Shown here in pieces: positions 25,660-38,626 of a DNA stretch of 64,000 bases. The DNA lies in contig NZ_CP039383.2 of NCBI RefSeq assembly GCF_004803715.2, positions 1,674,001-1,738,000 of the forward strand, read 5' to 3'. Below the pieces are notes generated by a model, which was not told where the DNA came from, did not search any database, and worked only from the letters and a program-made list of their open reading frames with translations. The position numbers and the translations under genes were made by a program. Each line of letters opens with the position of its first letter. The first letter of the stretch is position 1. This DNA is from Luteimonas yindakuii (GTDB lineage Bacteria; Pseudomonadota; Gammaproteobacteria; Xanthomonadales; Xanthomonadaceae).

Positions 25660-28600
25660 TCAGCCCAGGCTGGTGCCCGCCAGCTGGCCAAGGCGGCTGA
25701 CCGCCACCGACACGGTCGGGTAGTCCAGCGACTTCTGCGCGCACATCTCGTCGAGCATGCCGAGGGTGAAGCGCAGCGTCGTGTCGTCGCGACCCACCCA
25801 GGCAGCGACCTTCTCGTCGGCACCGCGACCCGGCATGTCGAGGACCTGCGCGGTCAGCAGGGTCTGCTGGGTGGCGAGATCGTCACGCAGCACGCCACGT
25901 GCCACCGCGTGCCAACGACCCTCCACTTCCAGCGCTTCGATCTGCGAGAACAGCCACGGCAGGTGCAGTGCCTCGCCGACGCGGAAGTGCACCTTCGCCA
26001 CCTCGACCGGCTTCAACCTGCGCGCGCGCGCCAGCTCGATGATGTCCAGCGCCGAAGCGAGGTACGGCAGTTCCGCCAGCTCGCGGGCGAGGTCCGCCGG
26101 CATGCCCTTGTCGGCCCATGCCGCAAGCCCCGCTTCGTACTCGGCACGCTGGGAATCGGCGAGGATGCCGTCCGCGCGGCGGATCTCGTTGAGCGCATCG
26201 TGGTAGCGCTCCACCGCCCTGGTGATGGCCGGCATCTCGCCCTGGCGGTTGAGCAGCCAGCGCACGTACGAACGCTGCAGGTTCCAGATCGTCTGCAGGG
26301 CATCGATCTGCGCTTCCTCGCTGACCTTGAGGTTCAGCGCGTCGAGCTGGGTCCACAGGGCGCGCGCATCCAGCGTCTCGCGGCTGATGGTGTAGGCCTT
26401 GGCGACCTCGGCCGGGGTGCGACCGGTGTCCTCCTGCATGCGCATGAGGAAGGTCGCACCCATCCGGTTGATGGTGGTGTTGGTCACCGCGGTGGCGATG
26501 ATCTCGCGCTTGAGCGGATGCTTTTCCATCGCCGCGGCGTACTTCTGCCGCAGCGGTTCGGGGAAGTAGCGCTGCAGCTCCTTCGACAGGTACGGGTCTT
26601 CCGGGATGTCCGAGTCCAGCATTTGCTGGAACGCCACCAGCTTCGAGTACGACAGCAGCACCGCCAGCTCCGGCCGGGTCAGGCCCTGGCCGCGGGCCCT
26701 GCGCGCGGAGATCTCCGCGTCCGACGGCAGGAACTCGATCTGCCGGTCCAGCAGCCCCTGCGATTCCAGGGTGCGGATGAAGTGCTGCTTGGAGCCCAGG
26801 CGCGACAGGCTCATCCGTTCCATCAGGCTCAGTGCCTGGTTCTGGCGGATGTTGTCCCACAGCACCAGCGACTCGACCTCGCCGGTCATGTCGGCCAGCA
26901 GCGTGTTGCGCGCCGGCAGGGTGAGCTTCTTCGCCCGCACCTGGCCGTTGAGCAGGATCTTGATGTTGACCTCGTGGTCGGAGGTGTCCACGCCCGCCGA
27001 GTTGTCGATGAAGTCGGCGTTGAGCAGCGCGCCGGCCTGCGCGGCCTCGATGCGGCCACGCTGGGTGAAGCCGAGGTTGCCGCCTTCGCCGACCACGCGG
27101 CAGCGCAGCTCGCAACCGTCCACGCGCAATGCGTTGTTGGCGCGATCGCCGACGTCGGCGTGGGTCTCGGTCGAACCCTTGACGTAGGTGCCGATGCCGC
27201 CGTTCCACAGCAGGTCCACCGGCGCCTTGAGGATCGCGTTCATCAGCTCGTTGGGGCTGAGCGCGGTCACCGAGGCATCCAGCCCCAGCACCTCGCGCGC
27301 CTGCGCGGACACCGGCACGGTCTTGGCCGAGCGCGGCCACACGCCGCCGCCGGCGCTGATCAGCGACCTGTCGTAATCCTCCCAGCTCGAACGCGGCAGG
27401 CGGAACAGGCGTTCGCGTTCCTTCCACGAACGCGCGGAGTCCGGCTGCGGGTCGATGAAGATATGGCGGTGGTCGAACGCCGCGACGAGGCGGATGTGCC
27501 TGGACAGCAGCATGCCGTTGCCGAACACGTCGCCCGACATGTCGCCGATGCCGACCGCGGTGAAGTCCTCGCTCTGCGAATCCACGCCGAGTGCGCGGAA
27601 GTGCCGCTTCACCGACTCCCACGCGCCCTTGGCGGTGATGCCCATGCCCTTGTGGTCGTAACCCACCGAGCCACCGGAGGCGAAGGCATCGCCCAGCCAG
27701 AAGTTGTATTCGGCCGAAATGCCGTTGGCGATGTCGGAGAACGTCGCGGTGCCCTTGTCGGCGGCGACCACCAGGTAGTAGTCGTCATCGTCGTGGCGGA
27801 CCACGTCGCGCGCGGGGACGACCTTGCCGTCGACGACGTTGTCGGTGACATCGAGCAGGCCGCTGATGAAGCGGCGGTAGCAGGCGATGCCCTCGGCCAG
27901 CTGGGCGTCGCGGTCGCCGCCCACCGGCGGCTTCTTGACGATGAAACCGCCCTTGGCGCCGACCGGCACGATGACGGTGTTCTTGACCATCTGCGCCTTG
28001 ACCAGGCCCAGCACCTCGGTGCGGAAGTCCTCGCGACGGTCCGACCAGCGCAGGCCGCCACGCGCCACCGGGCCGTAGCGCAGGTGCACGCCCTCCACCC
28101 GCGGCCCGCAGACGAAAATCTCGCGGTACGGACGCGGCTTCGGCAGCTCCGGCACGCGCGCGCAGTCGAACTTGTAGGCGACGTAATCCTTGTCCTGGCC
28201 GTCGGCTGCGCGCTGGTAGTAGCTGGTGCGCAGGGTGGCGTCGATCACGCCGATGAAGCCGCGCAGGATGCGGTCCTCGTCGAGGCTGCCGACGCCGTCC
28301 AGCAGCGCGGTCAGCGCCTGGCGGGTCGCGGTGTACTGCGCCGAGCGGTCGCCTTCGCGTGCCAGCAGCACCGGCTCCAGCGTGGCGAGTGTCTCCGCGG
28401 CACCGCCGGCGAGTGCGCTGAACTGCGCGCGCAGCAGTTGCGCGCCTTCGCTGATCTGCGCACGCGTCTCGCGCCCGGTGGCGGGGTGGAAGCGGCTCTC
28501 GAACAGCTCGACCAGCAGGCGCGACAACAGCGGGTAGCGCGCCAGGGTCTGTTCCATGTAGGCCTGCGAGAACGGCACGCCGGCCTGCAGCAGGTACTTG

Positions 28601-30672
28601 CTGTAGGCGCGCAGCATCGCGACCTGGCGCCAGTCCAGCCCGGCCAGCACGATCAGGCGGTTGAAGCCGTCGTTCTCGGCCTCGTCGCGCCACAGGCGCG
28701 TCACGGCCTCCTCGAACGCCGGGCCAACGCGCTCGAGATCGAGGTCCACGCCCACGGCTTCGACCTCGAAGTCCTGCACGTAGAAGATGTCGCCGCCGGC
28801 ATCGATGCGGTGCGGATGCTCGGACAGCACGCGCAGGCCCATGTTCTCCATCACCGGCAGCACGTCGGACAGCGGGATGTCGCGGTGCTGGCGGAACAGC
28901 TTCAGGCGCAGGCCGCCGGTACCGTCCGCGGCGTCCGCGGCGTCCGCGGCGCGCACCAGGCTCAGGCGCAGGTCGTCGGCGGATTCGAGCGCGGCCAGCT
29001 GGCCGACGTCGCGGGCGGCGACCGACGGCGTCGCCTGCTCGATGTAATCGACGCTGAGCGCGCGGCCGAAGCGGCCGGCCAGGGCCAGGCCTTCGGCTTC
29101 GCCATGGCGTGCGATCAATGCGTCACGCAGGTCGTCCTGCCAGTTGCGCACGATCGCCGACAGCTGGCTGTCGAGCGCCGCCGCGTCGATGTCCACGGTG
29201 TTGCCGGAACGCGGGCGCACGATGAGGTGCAGCTGTGCCAGCGGCGATTCGCCGACCTGCACGCTGGTGTCGACGCGATCGGCTTCGAGCACCTCGCGCA
29301 GCATGGCCTCGATGCGCAGGCGCACCTCGGTGTTGTAGCGGTCGCGCGGCACGTAGGCCAGCACCGAATAGAAGCGCCCGTAGCGGTCGCTGCGCAGGAA
29401 CAGGCGGCTGCGCACGCGCTCCTGCAGGTGCAGGATGCCCAGCGCCAGCCGGTACAGCTCGTCACTGCTGGACTGGAACAGCTCGTCGCGCGGCAGGGTC
29501 TCGAGGATGTGTTTGAGCGCCTTGCCGCTGTGGCCGGTCTCGCGCAGGCCGGAGCGGCTCATCACCTGTTCGAAGCGCTCGCGCACCAGCGGGATGTCCC
29601 ACGGCCGGCGGTTGTAGGCGGCCGACGTGTACAGGCCGATGAAGCGCTGCTCGCCGATCGCGCGGCCCTTGGCGTCGAACTGGAGGATGCCGACATAGTC
29701 CATGAAGCCCGGGCGGTGCACGGTGGAGCGCGCATTGGTCTTGGTCAGGATCAGCGGATCGATCTCGCCCTCGCCGCGCGCGGCCTGTGCGGCCAGCGCA
29801 CGCAGCGAACGCGGGTGGCCGACTTCCTTGCCGCGCAGCAGGCCGAGACCGGAATCCTCGACCGCCAGCAGGCTCGGCTCGCCACCACGGTGGCGCACCT
29901 GGTACTCGCGGTAGCCGAGGAAGGTGAAGTGGTCATTGGAGGCCCAGCGCAGGAACTCCTGCGCCTCCGCGCGCACCGCATCGTCCACCGGCAGCGCGCG
30001 GTCGGCGAGATCCTCGGCGACGGCCACCATCTTGTCGCGCATGCTCGGCCAGTCGGCGACGATCTGGCGCACGTCGCCGAGCACTTGGCCAAGTGCTTCC
30101 TCGATCGCCGCGATCGACTCCGACGGCTGGCGGTCGATCTCCAGGTGCATCAGCGATTCGGGCTCGCCCTCGCCCACCGCCTGCAGCTTGCCTGCGCGGT
30201 CGCGACGCAGCGCGATCACCGGATGGCCGAGCACGTGCACGCCGATGCCCTGCTCGGCCAGCGCCATGGTCACCGAATCGACCAGGAACGGCATGTCGTC
30301 GTTGACGATCTGCAGCACGGTGTGGGGCGATTCCCAGCCGTGCGTCTTCATCGTCGGATTGAACAGCCGCATGCGCGCGGTGCCCGGCTTGCGCTTGCGC
30401 GCGAACTCGAGGAAATCGAACGCCAGCGCGGCCCAGGCATCGGCCGTGTGCAGCGGCAGTTCGTCCTCGCCCATGCGGTAGTAGAACGCCGACGCGAACG
30501 CCTCGGCATCGGCGGCGCCGGCGCTGCCGGCCCGGGTGCGGATCGCCGCGCGGATCGGCGCGAGGATGCCGCCGCCGGCATTGCGCGCCGGCTTCTTCGA
30601 TGCGGCTGCGCGCACCGGTTTGTCCGTCTTCGCGGCGGCGGGCTTGGAGGTGGAACTGCGCTTGCTGGTCAT
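25660..30672 (-). CDS. NAD-specific glutamate dehydrogenase, large (180-kDa) type
   Basis: It catalyses oxidative deamination of glutamate to 2-oxoglutarate, feeding the TCA cycle. The 1670-residue product fits the L-GDH/GDH2 family. A basic Ala/Lys-rich N-terminus is followed by ACT-like regulatory domains (about 50-700). The catalytic domain has GGLRWSDRREDFRTEVLGLV and the active-site Lys in IVPVGAKGGFIVKKP near residue 910, and a long C-terminal domain follows. The start MTSKRSSTSK at 30672 is the first sensible Met. An in-frame 9-bp tandem repeat codes for Ala-Ala-Asp triplets. Pseudomonas homologues are called gdhB. Confidence 0.94.
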   Translation of the reverse strand: MTSKRSSTSKPAAAKTDKPVRAAASKKPARNAGGGILAPIRAAIRTRAGSAGAADAEAFASAFYYRMGEDELPLHTADAWAALAFDFLEFARKRKPGTARMRLFNPTMKTHGWESPHTVLQIVNDDMPFLVDSVTMALAEQGIGVHVLGHPVIALRRDRAGKLQAVGEGEPESLMHLEIDRQPSESIAAIEEALGQVLGDVRQIVADWPSMRDKMVAVAEDLADRALPVDDAVRAEAQEFLRWASNDHFTFLGYREYQVRHRGGEPSLLAVEDSGLGLLRGKEVGHPRSLRALAAQAARGEGEIDPLILTKTNARSTVHRPGFMDYVGILQFDAKGRAIGEQRFIGLYTSAAYNRRPWDIPLVRERFEQVMSRSGLRETGHSGKALKHILETLPRDELFQSSSDELYRLALGILHLQERVRSRLFLRSDRYGRFYSVLAYVPRDRYNTEVRLRIEAMLREVLEADRVDTSVQVGESPLAQLHLIVRPRSGNTVDIDAAALDSQLSAIVRNWQDDLRDALIARHGEAEGLALAGRFGRALSVDYIEQATPSVAARDVGQLAALESADDLRLSLVRAADAADAADGTGGLRLKLFRQHRDIPLSDVLPVMENMGLRVLSEHPHRIDAGGDIFYVQDFEVEAVGVDLDLERVGPAFEEAVTRLWRDEAENDGFNRLIVLAGLDWRQVAMLRAYSKYLLQAGVPFSQAYMEQTLARYPLLSRLLVELFESRFHPATGRETRAQISEGAQLLRAQFSALAGGAAETLATLEPVLLAREGDRSAQYTATRQALTALLDGVGSLDEDRILRGFIGVIDATLRTSYYQRAADGQDKDYVAYKFDCARVPELPKPRPYREIFVCGPRVEGVHLRYGPVARGGLRWSDRREDFRTEVLGLVKAQMVKNTVIVPVGAKGGFIVKKPPVGGDRDAQLAEGIACYRRFISGLLDVTDNVVDGKVVPARDVVRHDDDDYYLVVAADKGTATFSDIANGISAEYNFWLGDAFASGGSVGYDHKGMGITAKGAWESVKRHFRALGVDSQSEDFTAVGIGDMSGDVFGNGMLLSRHIRLVAAFDHRHIFIDPQPDSARSWKERERLFRLPRSSWEDYDRSLISAGGGVWPRSAKTVPVSAQAREVLGLDASVTALSPNELMNAILKAPVDLLWNGGIGTYVKGSTETHADVGDRANNALRVDGCELRCRVVGEGGNLGFTQRGRIEAAQAGALLNADFIDNSAGVDTSDHEVNIKILLNGQVRAKKLTLPARNTLLADMTGEVESLVLWDNIRQNQALSLMERMSLSRLGSKQHFIRTLESQGLLDRQIEFLPSDAEISARRARGQGLTRPELAVLLSYSKLVAFQQMLDSDIPEDPYLSKELQRYFPEPLRQKYAAAMEKHPLKREIIATAVTNTTINRMGATFLMRMQEDTGRTPAEVAKAYTISRETLDARALWTQLDALNLKVSEEAQIDALQTIWNLQRSYVRWLLNRQGEMPAITRAVERYHDALNEIRRADGILADSQRAEYEAGLAAWADKGMPADLARELAELPYLASALDIIELARARRLKPVEVAKVHFRVGEALHLPWLFSQIEALEVEGRWHAVARGVLRDDLATQQTLLTAQVLDMPGRGADEKVAAWVGRDDTTLRFTLGMLDEMCAQKSLDYPTVSVAVSRLGQLAGTSLG
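28924..28950. repeat. Three tandem copies of a 9-bp unit inside glutamate dehydrogenase
   Basis: GTCCGCGGC occurs three times head to tail. On the coding strand it gives repeated Ala-Ala-Asp codons in a linker (RAADAADAADGTGG). The unit is in frame, so copy-number change would alter only linker length. Confidence 0.8.
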
Positions 30673-30729
30673 GGTCGGTAGGTCCGGATGCAATGAGGCC
30701 CGCGCGATGCGCGGGCCGGCCATGGGATA

Positions 30730-30813
30730 TCAGTTGCCGTACGGCGCGATCGCGCGGGCCACCGGGATGTCCGGCGTGGGCAGCGCGTTGGCGGCGAGGG
30801 CGTGGGTGGTCAC
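30730..30813 (-). CDS. Possible 27-residue peptide between acyl-CoA dehydrogenase and gdh
   Basis: A GTG at 30813, 7 nt past the acyl-CoA dehydrogenase stop, opens a 27-codon frame ending ARAIAPYGN. Third positions are almost all G or C, as in real genes here, and it fills the gap before gdh. No convincing Shine-Dalgarno and no family are seen. It may be chance or a 3' relic. Confidence 0.25.
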   Translation of the reverse strand: MTTHALAANALPTPDIPVARAIAPYGN

Positions 30814-30820
30814 GTCGGGG

Positions 30821-31969
<1,149 letters not shown>

Positions 31970-32070
31970 GCGCACACCTCGAAGCCGAACGGGAAGCGCA
32001 AATTGTACCCGCGCGCGTCGGCAAACCCCATCGTCCGGCTTGACGCTCCGGAACCGCACGCGCAGACTCA

Positions 32071-32092
32071 TCTCGATATCGCGATATAGAGA
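32071..32092. promoter_or_regulatory. 22-bp palindrome, probable SahR operator
   Basis: The core ATATCGCGATAT is a perfect palindrome. Outward arms TCTC and GAGA extend it to 22 bp with one mismatched pair. It ends 5 nt before the regulator's start codon and contains TATAGA (32085-32090), a -10-like box placed so that transcription could start at the ATG. Binding by the adjacent ArsR-type protein is inferred from position and symmetry. Confidence 0.65.
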
Positions 32093-32097
32093 TACTT

Positions 32098-33057
32098 ATG
32101 GATCTGGAAAGCTGGTCGGCGCGCCTCAAGATCCTCGCCGACGCCACCCGCGTGCGCCTGTTGGCGCTGCTCGAAGGCGAAGAACTGACCGTCGCCGAGC
32201 TGTCGGCGATCACGCGCCTGGCGCAGCCGCGGGTTTCCACCCATCTCGCCAAACTGAAGGAGGCCGGACTGGTGCGCGACCGCCGCGCCGGTGTCTCCGC
32301 CTATTACCGCTTCGACGACGCGCCGCTGGACCCGGCCATCCGCACGCTGTGGATCACCCTGCGCGATGGCAGCGATGACCCCCTGCTGCGCCAGGACGCC
32401 GAGCGCGTGGCCGGAGTGCTGGCGATGCGCGCAGCGGACCAGAACTGGGCCGATTCCGTGGCCGGCGACATGGAGCGCCATTACTCCCCCGGCCGTACCT
32501 GGGAAGCGCTGGCGCGGTCGGCGCTGCCATTGATGGAGACCGGTGACGTGCTCGACATCGCCTCGGGCGATGGCGTGCTGGCGGAACTGCTGGCGCCGCA
32601 TGCGCGCCGTTATGTGTGCGTGGACACCAGCGCGCGGGTGGTGAGCGCCGCCGCGGAACGACTCAAGCGCTACCGCAACGTGGAGGTCCGCGAAGGCGAC
32701 ATGCATGCGCTGCCGTTCGACGAGGGCGGCTTCGACCTGGTGGTGCTGATGCATGCGCTGACCTATTCCGACCGTCCCGCGCAGGCAGTGGCCGACGCGG
32801 CACGGGTGCTGCGCCCCGGCGGGCGACTGCTGCTGACCACCCTCGCCCGCCACGAGCACCGCACCGCGGTGGAGGCCTACGGCCACGTCAATCTCGGCTT
32901 CGGCGAGCGCGAGTTGCGCCGCTTCGTGGAAAAGGCCGGCCTGTCGCTGCAGAGCCTCAACACCGTGACCCGCGAGAAGCGTCCACCGCACTTCGAGGTC
33001 ATCTCGCTGATTGCATCGAAACCGGCGCCGCAGGCGCGGTCGGGAGTATCGAAGTGA
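32098..33057 (+). CDS. sahR: ArsR-family regulator fused to a SAM-dependent methyltransferase-like domain (SahR type)
   Basis: It probably senses S-adenosylhomocysteine and controls methionine-cycle genes. Residues 1-90 form an ArsR winged helix ([45 protein letters not shown]). Residues 140-300 are a class I methyltransferase fold with the SAM motif [15 protein letters not shown] and [11 protein letters not shown]. It overlaps the first metH gene by 4 nt, and a palindrome overlies its promoter. This fusion and neighbourhood match the SahR regulators described in Proteobacteria. Methyltransferase activity itself is not expected to be essential for that role. Confidence 0.82.
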   Translation: MDLESWSARLKILADATRVRLLALLEGEELTVAELSAITRLAQPRVSTHLAKLKEAGLVRDRRAGVSAYYRFDDAPLDPAIRTLWITLRDGSDDPLLRQDAERVAGVLAMRAADQNWADSVAGDMERHYSPGRTWEALARSALPLMETGDVLDIASGDGVLAELLAPHARRYVCVDTSARVVSAAAERLKRYRNVEVREGDMHALPFDEGGFDLVVLMHALTYSDRPAQAVADAARVLRPGGRLLLTTLARHEHRTAVEAYGHVNLGFGERELRRFVEKAGLSLQSLNTVTREKRPPHFEVISLIASKPAPQARSGVSK

Positions 33058-34141
33058 CGGAAGTAAACGCCGCTCCGCTGTCGCACGGCGTGCGCTGGCT
33101 GCACCCGCGCCGTGTCGAGGCGCTGCATGAGGCCCTCGCCCAGCGCATCCTCGTGATCGACGGCGCGATGGGCACGCTGATCCAGCAGCACGGGTTTGCC
33201 GAAGCGGACTATCGCGGCGAGCGTTTCGCCGAAGGCTATGACCGGTTGGCACCGGGGGAGCGCGTCGCGCGCGACCTGCGCGGAAACAACGACCTGCTCA
33301 ACCTGACCCGCCCGGACATCATTGCCGGCATCCACCGCGCCTACCTCGAGGCTGGCGCCGACCTGGTCGAGACCAACACCTTCAACGCGACGTCGATCAG
33401 CCAGGCCGATTACGGCCTGCAGCACCTGGCACGCGAGCTCAACCGCGAAGGCGCGCGCATCGCCCGTGCAGCCTGCGACGCGACGGAGGCGAGCACGCCC
33501 GGGCAGCCGCGTTTCGTGATCGGGGTGGTAGGGCCGACCAGCCGCACCGCATCGATCAGCCCCGACGTCAATGACCCCGGCTTCCGCAACACCTCCTTCG
33601 ACGAACTGCGACAGGCCTACGCCGACGCCACGCACGGCCTGGTCGAAGGCGGCGCCGACGTGGTGATGGTGGAGACGGTGTTCGACACCCTCAATGCGAA
33701 AGCGGCGCTGTACGCGATCGAGGAGGTCTTCGACGACCTCGGCGCGCGCCTGCCGGTGATGGTGTCCGGCACCATCACCGACGCCTCCGGACGCACCCTG
33801 TCGGGACAGACCGCCGAAGCGTTCCATGTCTCGCTGATGCACGCCCGCCCGCTGGCGATCGGCCTCAACTGCGCGCTGGGCGCGCGCGAACTGCGCCCGC
33901 ATGTCGAGACCCTGGCCCGCGTTGCGCAGTGCCACGTCAGTGCGCATCCCAACGCCGGCCTGCCGAACGCGTTCGGTGGCTACGACCAGACCCCGGACGA
34001 GATGGCCACGATGCTGAAGGAGTTCGCCACCGCGGGGCTGGTCAACCTGGTCGGCGGCTGCTGCGGCACCACGCCGGACCACATCCGCGCGATCGCCGAC
34101 GCGGTGTCTGGCGTGGCGCCCCGTCGCCAGGGAGGCGTGGA

Positions 34142-34145
<4 letters not shown>
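33054..34145 (+). CDS. metH: Methionine synthase MetH, homocysteine-binding part (split gene)
   Basis: This 363-residue protein equals the N-terminal homocysteine S-methyltransferase domain of E. coli MetH. It has [53 protein letters not shown], and the zinc ligands: Cys in [10 protein letters not shown] and the Cys pair in [12 protein letters not shown]. It begins with a GTG overlapping the sahR stop and ends in an ATGA overlap with the gene for the remaining domains. The break falls between domains, so this looks like a stable split, not a frameshift. Confidence 0.93.
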
Positions 34146-36826
<2,681 letters not shown>

Positions 36827-36833
36827 GCCGGCT

Positions 36834-37481
36834 TCACCACACCAGGTCGTCGGGTACCTGGTACATCGGGTCGGCATAGGGGTCGTCGCCGGCGGGGGCG
36901 TCCGGGTCCACCCGCAGCGCCACCGACGGCGCGAACACCGCCTCCGCCTCCGCCAGCACCGCCGCGGTCACCAGCAGGTACCGCCCATTGAGCTGGGCCA
37001 CGCCCAGCTCGCCGGCGTTGAGCGCCCGCAGCTGCTCGGCGGTCACGTAGATGCGCTTGATCTTGCCGCCGTACTCGAAGTGACGGGCGATGTCGGCATC
37101 CGCGTGGTTGAGCGCCTTGCCCTCGAGCAGGGTCGCCAGGCGTGCACGCGCCTCGCGGCGCAGGCGTGCCTCCTCCTGTTTCTGCTTCTCCGCCGCGATG
37201 CGCTCGTCCTTTTCCTTCTGGGCACGGATCGCGTACGCCTTGGCGAGGTCGATGTCCTCCCGCGACGTTGGCTTGCCGCGACCGCGCGTGCGCGCATCGC
37301 CGCGGGCCTGCGGCTTGCCCGGCGACGGCTTGCCGTCCGGGCGGCGCTGGCCAGGGCGCGATGCATCGGCCTTGGCAGACGCCTGATTGCCGCCCGCACC
37401 GGGCTTGCGCGCAGGCTGGCGCTCCGGCGTGGGGGCCTTGAAGCCCAGGCCCAGGAGCTGGTCGCGCAGGGTATCGCTCAT
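36834..37481 (-). CDS. DUF2058 family protein (YaiL-like)
   Basis: A 215-residue protein with the DUF2058 layout. The short N-terminal MSDTLRDQLLGLGFKAP is followed by a Lys/Arg/Pro/Gly-rich disordered stretch (residues 17-75) and a charged coiled coil (KAYAIRAQKEKDERIAAEKQKQEEA, split here by its basic residues). A folded C-terminal part has KIKRIYVTAEQLRALNAGELGVAQLNGRYLLV. Its molecular role is not established; homologues are annotated as nucleoprotein- or polynucleotide-associated. It converges on metH with a 7-bp gap. Confidence 0.85.
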   Translation of the reverse strand: MSDTLRDQLLGLGFKAPTPERQPARKPGAGGNQASAKADASRPGQRRPDGKPSPGKPQARGDARTRGRGKPTSREDIDLAKAYAIRAQKEKDERIAAEKQKQEEARLRREARARLATLLEGKALNHADADIARHFEYGGKIKRIYVTAEQLRALNAGELGVAQLNGRYLLVTAAVLAEAEAVFAPSVALRVDPDAPAGDDPYADPMYQVPDDLVW

Positions 37482-37508
37482 CGTCGTGCCGTCGTTCCAG
37501 TCAGACCA

Positions 37509-37721
37509 TCAGTAATGCGGCGGTGGCGGCTCGTCCGCCGGGTCGGCGAAGAAGCCGCCACGCGCCTGCTTCAGTTCGTCGAGGCTGCGCCGCAGCAGCT
37601 CCGCGTTCTGCGCCGACTGCAGGCGCAGCCCGGCGAGCGCATCGCTCATCTCGTTGAGCGCGTGCTCCTGGAACGCGACCCGCGTTTCCAGTTCGACCAC
37701 GCGCTGTTCCAGTTCATCCAT
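37509..37721 (-). CDS. slyX: SlyX family protein
   Basis: A 70-residue coiled-coil protein. MDELEQRVVELETRVAFQEH and the following heptad pattern through residue 55 match SlyX, and the C-terminus PPPPHY is the family signature. Function is unknown in all species. The ATG at 37721 gives the usual SlyX length; the frame is open further upstream, but that part lacks family features. It is next to an FkpA-type isomerase, as in E. coli where slyX lies beside fkpA. Confidence 0.92.
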   Translation of the reverse strand: MDELEQRVVELETRVAFQEHALNEMSDALAGLRLQSAQNAELLRRSLDELKQARGGFFADPADEPPPPHY

Positions 37722-37749
37722 CGTGTTCCAACCTCGCTCCGGCCGCATG

Positions 37750-37783
37750 CGGCAGGCGTCACCATGCGTGGCGACGCCTGCCG
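37750..37783 (-). terminator. Hairpin after fkpA
   Basis: CGGCAGGCGTC (37750-37760) and GACGCCTGCCG (37773-37783) form a perfect 11-bp stem, 13 bp past the fkpA stop codon. There is no T run, so termination strength is uncertain. Confidence 0.55.
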
Positions 37784-37795
37784 GGACCGCGTGGC

Positions 37796-38563
37796 TTACT
37801 GCGCGCTGGCGGGCAGCACTTCGATCAGCTCGACCTCGAACTGCAGCGCGGCATTCGGCGGGATCGGACCGGCGCCCTGCTCGCCATAGCCGAGGCTGCT
37901 CGGGATCCACAGGCGGTGCTTGGCGCCCTGCTGCATCAGCTGCAGGCCTTCCTGCCAGCCGGGGATGATTTCGCCCAGCGAGAACTCCACCGGCTCGCCG
38001 CGCTGGATCGAGCTGTCGAACACGGTGCCGTCGAGCAGCTTGCCCTCGTAGTGCACGCGCACGCGGTCACCGGCCGACGGGGTCGGGCCGGTGCCGGGGG
38101 TCAGCACCTCGTACTGCAGGCCGGACTCGGTGGTCTGCACGTTCGGCTTCGCCGCGTTCTCGTCGAGGATCTTCTTCTCGTCGTCGAGACGGGTCTGCGC
38201 CTCGGCAGCCTGCTTGGCCTGCATGCGCGTCGCCAGGCCCTGCATCACCTGCATGACCTGCTCGTCGTTGAGCTTGGGCTCCTTGCCAGCGAGGTTGTCG
38301 CGGATACCACGCACCATCGCGTCGAGGTCGATCTCGTCCTCGAGCGGCTTGATCGAGTTGCCGAGGTCGAGGCCGATCGCATAGCCGACCTGCTCGCGGT
38401 TGTTCTTGAGGCCCTGCACCTGCACCGCCGGCGCATCGGCGCCGGTCGCCGAAGCGGCCGTCGAAGTGCCCTCGCCGTCCTCGATCTTCTTGCAGGCCGA
38501 CAGCCCGAGGGTGGTGGCCAGCGCGAGCGCGGAGAGGGTCAGGGCGCTGCGGGAAATCTTCAT
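37796..38563 (-). CDS. fkpA: FKBP-type peptidyl-prolyl isomerase, lipoprotein (FkpA/Mip-like)
   Basis: This periplasmic folding catalyst has 255 residues. Signal peptide residues 1-24 end with the lipobox LSAC before KKIEDGEG. The N-terminal dimerisation domain (VGYAIGLDLGNSIKP, about 60-140) is joined by a helix to the C-terminal FKBP domain (RVRVHYEGKLLDGTVFDSS, IPGWQEGLQLMQQGAKHRLWIPSSLGYGEQG). These contain the conserved Tyr, Phe/Asp and Trp of the active site. A paralogue lies directly upstream, suggesting tandem duplication. Confidence 0.93.
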   Translation of the reverse strand: MKISRSALTLSALALATTLGLSACKKIEDGEGTSTAASATGADAPAVQVQGLKNNREQVGYAIGLDLGNSIKPLEDEIDLDAMVRGIRDNLAGKEPKLNDEQVMQVMQGLATRMQAKQAAEAQTRLDDEKKILDENAAKPNVQTTESGLQYEVLTPGTGPTPSAGDRVRVHYEGKLLDGTVFDSSIQRGEPVEFSLGEIIPGWQEGLQLMQQGAKHRLWIPSSLGYGEQGAGPIPPNAALQFEVELIEVLPASAQ

Positions 38564-38590
38564 GGGGAACTCCTGGAAGGAAACGTGGGC

Positions 38591-38616
38591 GGGTGGCGCG
38601 GGCGACGCGCCGACCC
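38591..38616 (-). terminator. Hairpin between the two FKBP genes
   Basis: GGGT-GGCGCG pairs with CGCGCC-G-ACCC across GGCGA, with one bulged G. It lies just past the upstream paralogue's stop codon (38627). There is no T run. Confidence 0.45.
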
Positions 38617-38626
38617 GACAGAAGGA

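Noticed and set aside
28924..28950. Possible CRISPR-like repeat
   Set aside because: Only three 9-bp units without spacers, inside a gene.
25648..30681. 1677-residue open frame on the plus strand opposite glutamate dehydrogenase
   Set aside because: It is the antisense image of a certain gene, with composition typical of shadows and no recognisable motif.
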